Origin: an uncultured Fibrobacter sp.
Lineage (GTDB): Bacteria > Fibrobacterota > Fibrobacteria > Fibrobacterales > Fibrobacteraceae
Assembly (NCBI RefSeq): GCF_900316465.1
Contig: NZ_ONDD01000004.1
Location: 62,001-126,000 of the forward strand
Direction: 5' to 3'
DNA length: 64,000 nucleotides
Shown: in pieces, positions 27,135-34,230 of the stretch
Layout of the letters: each line of letters opens with the position of its first letter
Position numbering within the stretch: position 1 is the first letter of the stretch
Notes under the pieces: model-generated
The model's database searches: none
Told to the model about the DNA's origin: nothing
Seen by the model: only the letters and a program-made list of their open reading frames with translations
Translations under genes and position numbers: made by a program

Positions 27135-27503
27135 ACCGCTAAATCATTGACAATCAATATCTTCTACGAAAAATTGCCTTTTTTTGACTAAAAAAGGCGA
27201 TTATTTTTTTGTATGCTTTTTGAAGTGGTGACAATTTGAGCACTGAAAGTATACTTTTTTTTGTCAAGACATGCAACAAAATTTTTCTGTTGATAAGTTG
27301 TTCCAATCATAGGGAGTCTGTCTTGATTGTGGAGTGATTAAAAGAGTGATTTGTTTGCAATAGTGGGGGCAATATTGGGAATAAATAAATTTTTGTCGTT
27401 TTTGAGCTAAATTCGCCAATTTTCAAAAAAAATGACAGACTTCGGACATTTTGTTGTATGCTTTATTTAATTTTTTCATGCTTTTTTAGATGATTGGTAA
27501 AAC
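27135..27503. other. 369-bp AT-rich gap upstream of the dnaA-like gene
   Basis: The longest gene-free stretch in the window. It holds a terminator at 27176-27210, an 11-bp direct repeat TTGTATGCTTT at 27209-27219 and 27454-27464, and one DnaA-box-like nonamer, TGTTGATAA (reverse complement TTATCAACA), at 27288-27296. No open frame, no tRNA and no cluster of DnaA boxes is visible. Confidence 0.6.
27176..27210 (+). terminator. Terminator after the 144-aa gene
   Basis: Stem GCCTTTTTT/AAAAAAGGC with a TGACT loop, followed by GATTA and a run of seven T. Confidence 0.7.
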
Positions 27504-28982
27504 GTGACAAACTCTGTTGCTCTCTTGAATTCGGAATCTTCGGTCTGGCAGTTGACTCTGGACCGTTTGCGCCTGGAATGTAATGACTATTTCGGTCTGA
27601 CTATTTTGGATACGGTCAGCTACGAAGGACTTTTTGACGGTATTGTACGTCTTTCTGTCCCCGATGAACTTCGTGAAAATTGGGTGAAGGCGCATTATGC
27701 CGATATTATGCGCAAGGCTTTTGCCGAAGTCTTGGGCGATTCATTTGTTGATTTCAAGATTTCTATTGCTGCTGCTGAAAAGGGCGTGCAGGTGATGGCT
27801 ACTCCGGCCGCTCCGAAGCTTGCTCCGGCTCGTGCCCGTGTCGCTACTCCTAAGAAGCGTGCTCCGCGTATTAAGCTTTCTTTGTATGCCGACTATACCT
27901 TTGACAACTTTATCGAAGGTGATTGCAACAGCACCGCCTGCGAAGCTTGCAAGTCCGTTGCAGAAAACCCGGGCGATCCGGCCTTGAATCCTCTTTTTGT
28001 GTATGGTAAGTCTGGTCTTGGCAAAACCCATTTGCTCCAGTCCATTGCCGCCCAAATTGTAAAAACGAAGCCCGGTACGCGTGTCGTCTATTGTCAGGCT
28101 TTTGATTTTGTACACGATGCTACGGCCATGTACAAGGCCCTGAAACTCAAGACGGGTAACGCCCGCCAACTCGCCGAAGCCTTCCAGGATAAATACGAAA
28201 ATTGCGATATCTTGCTTCTGGACGACATCCAGCTTCTGGAATACAAGAAGTTCTGCCAAGAAAAGCTGGCTATCCTGATCAAGCATTTGCGTACGCTCGG
28301 AAAGCAGGTTGTGTTGTCTTGCGACCGTCATCCTTCCAACTTTAACCGCTTGGAAGATGGCGAAGTTCCGCCTGAACGCAAACTGTCTCCCGACGCTATC
28401 CCGAGTATTTCGGCAAAGCTCTTGGCTCCGCTGGAATCTTGCGTTGCCGTCGGTATCGATGTTCCGGACTTGACGACACGAATCAAGCTGATTCAAAAGA
28501 AATCGATGAATATTCCGTTCCTCGATCGTGACCGCGAAGAAATTTGCAGGTTCCTTTCGCTGCCGCCGCGCGAAAATGTCCGCGTGATCGAAGGCATGCT
28601 GAACGGTATTCGAGCCTTGAATCAATTTTGCGAAGAGAATCTTGACCTGAATGTGGTAAAGCGCTTGGTGGCCCCTCCGGGAACGACCGGTGTCGAAGAA
28701 CTTTCGGTCAAGGGTATTGCAGAAACGGTTGCTTTGGAATTCGGCACAGACCTGATGGCGCTTACAAGCAAGCGTCAGGATGCCGGTGTCGCCTTGCCGC
28801 GTAAGGTGGCAATGTACCTTTGCCGCGAAATGACGAATACCTCTCTTGTGAATATCGGTGAATTCTTTAACAGGGATTACTCTTCTGTTATCGCCGCAAT
28901 CCGTTCACTTGCAAAGCAGATGGATAATGATGAAGACCTTGCCCGCAAGGTCAAGGATATCCGCTATTTGCTGGAAGCCTAG
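27504..28982 (+). CDS. Divergent DnaA-family protein
   Basis: 492 residues with the DnaA layout. Residues 1-90 resemble domain I, and about 95-125 is a basic linker. The AAA+ domain has Walker A GKSGLGKTH (168-176) and Walker B LLLDDIQLL (near 238-246). Sensor 2 is kept (ENVRVIEGMLNG), and domain IV includes VALPRKVAMYLCREMT. Two key places depart from the family. The box VII arginines (normally RLxSRFxWG) are replaced by AKLLAPLESC, so the arginine finger is missing, and the box-binding signature GRDHTTV is NRDYSSV. A 30-residue insertion precedes box VII. No dnaN, recF or gyrB lies nearby. It may be a DnaA paralogue rather than the initiator. The start is GTG without an evident Shine-Dalgarno. 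Confidence 0.85.
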   Translation: MTNSVALLNSESSVWQLTLDRLRLECNDYFGLTILDTVSYEGLFDGIVRLSVPDELRENWVKAHYADIMRKAFAEVLGDSFVDFKISIAAAEKGVQVMATPAAPKLAPARARVATPKKRAPRIKLSLYADYTFDNFIEGDCNSTACEACKSVAENPGDPALNPLFVYGKSGLGKTHLLQSIAAQIVKTKPGTRVVYCQAFDFVHDATAMYKALKLKTGNARQLAEAFQDKYENCDILLLDDIQLLEYKKFCQEKLAILIKHLRTLGKQVVLSCDRHPSNFNRLEDGEVPPERKLSPDAIPSISAKLLAPLESCVAVGIDVPDLTTRIKLIQKKSMNIPFLDRDREEICRFLSLPPRENVRVIEGMLNGIRALNQFCEENLDLNVVKRLVAPPGTTGVEELSVKGIAETVALEFGTDLMALTSKRQDAGVALPRKVAMYLCREMTNTSLVNIGEFFNRDYSSVIAAIRSLAKQMDNDEDLARKVKDIRYLLEA

Positions 28983-28984
28983 TA

Positions 28985-29866
28985 ATGATTGCTTTGGTGA
29001 CGGGTGGCGCAGGCGTCGTAGGGAAGGCGCTCTGTCGGGAACTTTTAGCGTGCGGTGTGTGTGTGCGCGTGCTTGTGCTCCCGGGCGATACCCAGGCTGG
29101 GTTTTTACCCGAGGGGGTGGAAGTTTTTTATGGGGATGTATCGGACGCGGATTCAATTCGCGAAGCCTTTGCCGGCGTAGATTTGGTGTACCATCTCGCC
29201 GCGATACTCCTTTCTACTAAACCGGGCGCCTTTGAACGCATCAATGCCGGTGGAACGTGCAATGTCGTGAATGCGGCTAAAGCGGCGGGTGTCAAGCGCC
29301 TGGTCTACGTGTCAAGCATTTCGGTAACGTACCCCGTACTTACGGAGTATGGCAAAAGTAAATTGGCAGGGGAGTCTTACGTCAAAAATTCCGGCCTGGA
29401 ATGGACTATCGTTCGCCCGACGCTTGTTATCAGTTCACCAATCGGTACGGGCGGAATCGAATTCAACATGTTCGTGGCCTACGTAAAGCGTTTCCCGGTG
29501 TATTTTATGCCGGGGGGTGGCAAGTGCCTCAAGCGTCCCGTCAAAAGCGTAGACCTGGTCAAGGGAATAGCCCTTGCGGGCCTTTCCGAACATGCGGTGG
29601 GAAAAACGTATGCCTTGGCGGGGGAGACTGTGCTTTCGATGGCAGATATGGCCAAGGCTGTCTTGAAACAGGCCGGCAAGCGTCATTTGATGGTGCCCTT
29701 GCCGTGGTGGATTTCCAAGAAACTCGCTGTCTTAAAGAGCTGGATTGGCGGCCGCCCGGTGACGGCGGAGCAGGCCTTGGCAGGCTTTTTGTACGATGCC
29801 GCTCCCGATATCGAAAATGCGAAGGTTGATTTGGGCTATAAACCCGGTTCGCCCTTAGGAATTTGA
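28985..29866 (+). CDS. NAD-dependent epimerase/dehydratase (extended SDR)
   Basis: 293 residues, Rossmann fold. TGGAGVVG at about residues 6-13 is the dinucleotide motif, VYHLAA is the family NNAG-like strand, VSSISV carries the catalytic Ser, and YGKSK is the YxxxK pair. RPTLVI follows as in atypical and extended SDRs. The substrate, sugar nucleotide or other, is not predictable. It begins 2 bp after the dnaA-like stop and is probably co-transcribed with it. Confidence 0.82.
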   Translation: MIALVTGGAGVVGKALCRELLACGVCVRVLVLPGDTQAGFLPEGVEVFYGDVSDADSIREAFAGVDLVYHLAAILLSTKPGAFERINAGGTCNVVNAAKAAGVKRLVYVSSISVTYPVLTEYGKSKLAGESYVKNSGLEWTIVRPTLVISSPIGTGGIEFNMFVAYVKRFPVYFMPGGGKCLKRPVKSVDLVKGIALAGLSEHAVGKTYALAGETVLSMADMAKAVLKQAGKRHLMVPLPWWISKKLAVLKSWIGGRPVTAEQALAGFLYDAAPDIENAKVDLGYKPGSPLGI

Positions 29867-29955
29867 TTAAAAAAGCGTTTTTTATCACAAAAAATCAACT
29901 ATTCTTTACATTGGCCCATTTTTTGTATATATTCTATGCAGAAAAAGAGGTATCT

Positions 29956-31113
29956 ATGAATTTTAAAGCAAAGTCGGCGGTATTCACTTCCGCCATTGCA
30001 TTGTCCATGATGCTTGCCGCTTGTGGCAGCGATGACAATTCGTCGAATGTGGAGCGCGATGAAGGTAGCTCTTCGAGCGTTAAAGAATCTTCTTCTTCAG
30101 TCGAAGAATCCTCGTCTTCTTCTGCTCCGGATCTTCCGAAGGGCTTGCGAGCTGCAACTTTGGATGATCTTGAAAAGAACATGACCCTTGGTGAAATGTT
30201 CGGAACGCAGATTTATCTTGCATCCGGTGCCAAGCAGGGTGTGTTTTCTATCTGGATTCCCGATACGGCATGGATTGCTGTCCGCTCGAATTTCGAAAAC
30301 GGCGTGATTGAATACGGCAAGTCCAACGGTTCGTATATGGGAATTGATTCGAAGGCTTCGGACGAAATGCAGAAGTTCTTCGAAAAATCCGGTAAGCTCC
30401 AGTTTGTCGTCAAGGACGAAAAGAAACTTCAGGTCTCGATCAACGATGGCGACTATATCGATGTCGAAAAGGCCAATGTGCCAATCTCCTCGAACTGGAT
30501 TTCGGACGGAACCCAGTTGCAGGGCGTCAAGCTTTCTTGCAAGAATGGCGACACCAAGCAGGTTTATTCGTTCTACAAGGGCCGCTATGTTGTTGAAGAA
30601 ACGGTCAAGGAAGAATCTAGCTGGTCTGCGGGCTATTACGATATCGAACGCAGCCACTTGCTGATGCTCCCGGTGTTCTTCGATCAGGCGGTGTATTCGC
30701 TGGTATCGGCTCAGGTCAGCACCGAATTCAACCTGAATATGGATACGGGTGAATCCTACAAGTGCGAAAAGTCCTCGATCAAATATAAGGATATCGACAA
30801 GGAAGCCTTGGCTGGCGAATGGGTTGCTCCTGAAAAGGGCCTTGACTGGACGCTTACGCTCAAAAAGTCGGGCGATTACTCCGTTGTCGCCAAGAAGGGC
30901 GCCAATACTGAAGAACTGAAGTCCGGCATTTGGGATGTCTATGGCGATATCCTTGTGCTCAAGAACTCCAGCTGCATGCGCCCGAGCGAATGCGCCTCGG
31001 CGGTCAAGGGCTCTATCGAAGGCTTTGACGCCAAGAAGGGCTTCACCTTCAACCACGATGACGACGATACTCCGGCAGTGCCCACGACCTGGACGCTCCC
31101 GCAGTATGAATAA
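29956..31113 (+). CDS. Lipoprotein with Ser-rich linker, unknown function
   Basis: 385 residues. The signal ends in the lipobox LAAC (Cys at about 21). A low-complexity linker of Ser runs separated by VKE and VEE (about 36-57) follows, a style common in Fibrobacter surface proteins. The rest is a globular domain I do not recognise; AGEWVAPEKGLDWTLTLKKSGDYSV followed by SGIWDVYGDILVL near residues 310-350 looks like a lipocalin-like or META-type beta sheet. The ATG at 29956 is preferred, as an upstream in-frame start lacks a signal sequence. A strong terminator follows. Confidence 0.75.
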   Translation: MNFKAKSAVFTSAIALSMMLAACGSDDNSSNVERDEGSSSSVKESSSSVEESSSSSAPDLPKGLRAATLDDLEKNMTLGEMFGTQIYLASGAKQGVFSIWIPDTAWIAVRSNFENGVIEYGKSNGSYMGIDSKASDEMQKFFEKSGKLQFVVKDEKKLQVSINDGDYIDVEKANVPISSNWISDGTQLQGVKLSCKNGDTKQVYSFYKGRYVVEETVKEESSWSAGYYDIERSHLLMLPVFFDQAVYSLVSAQVSTEFNLNMDTGESYKCEKSSIKYKDIDKEALAGEWVAPEKGLDWTLTLKKSGDYSVVAKKGANTEELKSGIWDVYGDILVLKNSSCMRPSECASAVKGSIEGFDAKKGFTFNHDDDDTPAVPTTWTLPQYE

Positions 31114-31143
31114 GCGTCGATGAACGAACTTTTCTAGAAAACA

Positions 31144-31171
31144 AAACGCTCCGCTTCAAAGCGGGGCGTTT
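31144..31171. terminator. Terminator between the lipoprotein gene and slyD
   Basis: Stem AAACGCTCCGC/GCGGGGCGTTT with a TTCAAA loop. It lies between convergent genes and probably serves both. Confidence 0.85.
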
Positions 31172-31198
31172 TAAATTTTTTAGAGGGCTTGAAAATGA

Positions 31199-31780
31199 TT
31201 AGCCGTGGTGCTCGGCGTGGTGTTCGCAGCCGCAGCCGCCCTTGCCGTCGCAGTTTTCCTTGTTGCCATGGCCACCGCATTCGCATTCGTGATTGCCTTC
31301 GCCATCGCCGCCACAGCAGCAGTGGTGTCCCAGGGGCTTCAGGTCTTCTTCGGTAGCTTCGCGCACGGAAACGACTTCAATGGCGAAGTTCAGGTTCTGG
31401 CCAGCGAGTTCGTGGTTGGCGTCGATGACGGCGGTCTTTTCAGAAACGGATTTCACGCGGATCGGCATCGGGCCGGCCGGAGTCTGGGCGTAGAACATCA
31501 TGCCTTCGACAACCTTGTCGACACCCTGGAAAACGTCCAGCGGGACTTCCTGAGTCATTTCTTCGTTGTATTCGCCGTAGCCTTCGGACGGAATCACCTT
31601 GACGTCGAACTTGTCGCCCACATCGTGGCCGACCATTGCCTTTTCGAGACCGACCACGATCATGTGGGCGCCCTGAATGTACTGCAGCGGTTCGCGGCCT
31701 TCGGAGGAATCGATGACCTTGCCTTCGTCGGAGGTCAGGGTGTAGTGCATCTGGACAACGGTCTTGTCAGCAATCTTCAT
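31199..31780 (-). CDS. slyD: FKBP-type peptidyl-prolyl isomerase SlyD
   Basis: 193 residues. An FKBP domain interrupted by an insert-in-flap domain occupies residues 1-about 145 (MHYTLTSDEGKVIDSS, VGLEKAMVGHDVGDKF, then the IF domain around PSEGYGEYNEEM). The last 40 residues are a His/Cys/Gly-rich metal-binding tail starting PLGHHCCCGG. SlyD folds proline-containing proteins and delivers nickel to hydrogenase in other bacteria. It has its own promoter-like box upstream. Confidence 0.95.
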   Translation of the reverse strand: MKIADKTVVQMHYTLTSDEGKVIDSSEGREPLQYIQGAHMIVVGLEKAMVGHDVGDKFDVKVIPSEGYGEYNEEMTQEVPLDVFQGVDKVVEGMMFYAQTPAGPMPIRVKSVSEKTAVIDANHELAGQNLNFAIEVVSVREATEEDLKPLGHHCCCGGDGEGNHECECGGHGNKENCDGKGGCGCEHHAEHHG

Positions 31781-31827
31781 AGAAAATCCTTTGTTTGATT
31801 TGGCGAGGTGCCGTAAGAATGGATGTG

Positions 31828-31835
31828 CAAATATA
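31828..31835 (-). promoter_or_regulatory. TAnnTTTG promoter box of slyD
   Basis: On the minus strand this reads TATATTTG, an exact match, 47 bases before the slyD ATG. Here there is room for a normal leader. Confidence 0.45.
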
Positions 31836-31843
31836 GTAAAAAA

Positions 31844-33973
31844 CTATTGCTTTTGATTTTCGGGCGAGGGGATAAATCGCACAACGTCGGTGCTACCGTT
31901 CTTTTGCGTAAGCGTCGGCGGTAATTTTTTACCGAATCCCTGGAACTTGAGGCGTTCCTTGCGGATACCCTTTTTGACGAGATAGTTGTAAATGAATTCG
32001 GCGCGTTCGTTCGAAATTTGTTCAGCCCGTTCGCCCGAGGCTTCGCTTGCGGAACACTGGATTTCCAGATTCATGGGGTATTGCCGCATGTAGTATACGA
32101 TATCGTTAAGAGCGGTGTAGCTGGAATTTACAAGAACGGTATCCTGGCCCTTGAATCGGATATGCTTTGCAAATGTGTTGAAGTTGTGTCTCTGGTTGGT
32201 GGGACAGCCTGAAATATCGATAAAGGTATTGGGCGCGGTACCCGGGCATTGGTCGGCCCAGTCGGCGATACCGTCTCCGTCGGAATCGAGGGGGCAGCCG
32301 AGACTGTCGATCGGGGCGCCTTCAGGTGTGCCTGGGCATTTGTCTTCTTCGTCAAAGATTCCGTCACCATCCTGGTCTATGCGGCAGCCGAGGATGTTGA
32401 CCATGACACCTTCGGGTGTGTCGGCGCATTCGTCCTTCGTGTCGGGAACGCCGTCTTTGTCGGAATCGAGCGGACAGCCCGATTCGCCGACTTGTTCGCC
32501 GAGCTTACTGTTGGGGCACTTGTCGATGTCGTCGGGGACTCCGTCGCCATCGAAGTCGCGGGGGCAGCCGTTCTTGTCGATTGAAATGCCTTCGGGGGTA
32601 TCGGGGCATTGGTCAATTTCGTTGGGAATGCCGTCTTTATCCTGGTCCAAGGGGCATCCGTCTCTTCCGACGGGTTCTCCGTGCGGAGTCTCGTGGCATT
32701 TGTCGTTGTTGTCGTCAATGCCGTCGCCATCGGTGTCGAGCATGCAACCAGTAGAATCGACTGCAAAGCCGTTTGTCGTATTGGGGCACTTGTCGAGGTA
32801 ATCGGCAACGCCGTCTTTGTCGTGGTCGAGGGGACAACCATTGTAATCGACTTCAAGGCCTGTGGGCGTATTCGGGCAAAGGTCCACGATGTTGAGGATT
32901 CCGTCCTGGTCTTCGTCAACAGGGCATCCGCGGGGGTTTACCTTTTGGCCTTTAAACGTATTCGGGCACATGTCCTTACGGTCAATGACGCCGTCGTTGT
33001 CGTCGTCGCCCCAGCTTAGATTGAATACCTTGCTAAGGCTGATGGCAATGGCGACTTCAGGTGAGCCTGATGTCTTGTAACGCAAGTTCTCGTCGCCCGA
33101 TTTTAGGTTGACGGGTAAAGCGTCTTCGATGTCGAGCTCCTTGAAGTAATGGAAGCCCACATCGCCCGAAAGCGTGAGGTATGCGTCGTAAGGCAAGTGC
33201 AGTCGCAAGCCCGGAGTCAGCCTGAAGGGGCTATTCAAGAAATGGTAGCTCATGCGCGTAGAACGCATAGGCGTTTCGCCCGAAGCTTCGAATATCAGCG
33301 TAAGGGTCTTTTCGGGGAAGATGTTGAAGCCGGCGCCCCAAAGGAGGTATTTTCCCTTTTCGCCGAAATCGCTTAAAAGACCTATGTAACCGTTAATGGT
33401 CAAGTACTGCTTGAGGTCAAACGAAAAATGGGCGTTTACATTGGCGGCAGCGTAATTCGAGGTGAATGCGTACGTTTCGTCGTCTGATTTGACATACCAG
33501 CGGTGTCTTGGGCGGAACCCTTTTTCAGTAGAACCTGTCGGTGCAAAAAGTTCACCGCTAAGACCCAGGTAAAACCATTCGTTTACGGGAATGGAACCTT
33601 TAGCGGACAAATGCAGGTCGCCGAGACCGAAACCGTCCAAATCCGTATTGCTGATATCGCCTTCGTAATGGAAGGGTAAAGAAAAGCCTAGTTCAAGGTT
33701 GTCCAAGACGGCGAAACTCGCGTAAAAGGTTTCGTCGTTCGAGGGCGTGTTCTTTTCAAGATTGACGAAGTTGCCTTTGCTGTCGGTGTAGCTTCCGTCC
33801 AAGCTCAAGGGGTTTCCGTCGCTCACCATTTCGAAAGCGCCAGAAATGTAAAGAAATCCTTGTGGAAGAGTCTTTGCCGATGGGGCGTGAATGCCGCTCG
33901 TTGACCTTACGATTCCTACCTGAGCCAAGGCAGGAATACACATTAGGCTTAATGCGGCAAACAGCTTCTTCAT
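31844..33973 (-). CDS. OmpA-like outer membrane protein with nine TSP3 calcium repeats
   Basis: 709 residues. Signal peptide (1-about 17), then an N-terminal beta-barrel to about 325. Then come nine thrombospondin type 3 repeats of the form DxDxDGxxDxxDxCPxTPxGxxVDxxGCP, each expected to bind calcium. The C-terminal OmpA-like domain (about 595-709) keeps NERAEFIYNYLVKKGI and LKFQGFGKKLPP. The usual TD of the peptidoglycan pocket is replaced by SA (QCSASEAS), and the NRRVE motif near the end is missing. It may therefore bind peptidoglycan weakly or not at all. Single gene, divergent from the 52-residue protein. Confidence 0.85.
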   Translation of the reverse strand: MKKLFAALSLMCIPALAQVGIVRSTSGIHAPSAKTLPQGFLYISGAFEMVSDGNPLSLDGSYTDSKGNFVNLEKNTPSNDETFYASFAVLDNLELGFSLPFHYEGDISNTDLDGFGLGDLHLSAKGSIPVNEWFYLGLSGELFAPTGSTEKGFRPRHRWYVKSDDETYAFTSNYAAANVNAHFSFDLKQYLTINGYIGLLSDFGEKGKYLLWGAGFNIFPEKTLTLIFEASGETPMRSTRMSYHFLNSPFRLTPGLRLHLPYDAYLTLSGDVGFHYFKELDIEDALPVNLKSGDENLRYKTSGSPEVAIAISLSKVFNLSWGDDDNDGVIDRKDMCPNTFKGQKVNPRGCPVDEDQDGILNIVDLCPNTPTGLEVDYNGCPLDHDKDGVADYLDKCPNTTNGFAVDSTGCMLDTDGDGIDDNNDKCHETPHGEPVGRDGCPLDQDKDGIPNEIDQCPDTPEGISIDKNGCPRDFDGDGVPDDIDKCPNSKLGEQVGESGCPLDSDKDGVPDTKDECADTPEGVMVNILGCRIDQDGDGIFDEEDKCPGTPEGAPIDSLGCPLDSDGDGIADWADQCPGTAPNTFIDISGCPTNQRHNFNTFAKHIRFKGQDTVLVNSSYTALNDIVYYMRQYPMNLEIQCSASEASGERAEQISNERAEFIYNYLVKKGIRKERLKFQGFGKKLPPTLTQKNGSTDVVRFIPSPENQKQ

Positions 33974-34023
33974 AATCCGCTGTATAACATAGAAATTTAA
34001 CGGATAAAGAAATTGCTATTTGT

Positions 34024-34031
34024 TATATTTA
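34024..34031 (+). promoter_or_regulatory. TAnnTTTG-like box before the 52-aa gene
   Basis: TATATTTA, one mismatch from TAnnTTTG, 8 bases before the ATG at 34040. A TTTG lies just upstream at 34019-34022, too close to be the -33 box. Confidence 0.35.
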
Positions 34032-34039
34032 ACCCCGCA

Positions 34040-34198
34040 ATGAATGAATCGAATGAAAAACAGGAACTGCCGTCTTGGCATCGTAAGGCGCAAAAGGCCT
34101 ACCGCGTAAACCGTATCATCATTATTTTGCAAATGGTTGCTGCGTTTGTCTTGGCAGGTGTTATCTGGTTTGGTGTGGAACGCGTGACAGGCAATTGA
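34040..34198 (+). CDS. 52-residue single-pass membrane protein
   Basis: MNESNEKQEL opens a hydrophilic, basic N-terminal half. A hydrophobic segment follows at about residues 25-45 (IIIILQMVAAFVLAGVIWFG), then a short tail. Too small for a family call. It sits 32 bp before the lytic transglycosylase gene and behind a promoter-like box, so it is probably the first gene of that unit. An in-frame upstream start at 34013 would lie inside the promoter box. Confidence 0.55.
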   Translation: MNESNEKQELPSWHRKAQKAYRVNRIIIILQMVAAFVLAGVIWFGVERVTGN

Positions 34199-34230
34199 GT
34201 GGCCTGTAATTAGGTGTCTGGAATTTTTTG

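Noticed and set aside
27135..27503. Chromosomal origin (oriC) next to a dnaA gene
   Set aside because: Only one DnaA-box-like nonamer is visible, there is no dnaN nearby, and the DnaA itself is divergent. Not enough for an origin call.
29866..29955. A possible terminator (AAAAAAGCGTTTTTT) after the SDR gene
   Set aside because: Only A-T pairs with a three-base loop; too weak to call, and the next gene may be co-transcribed.
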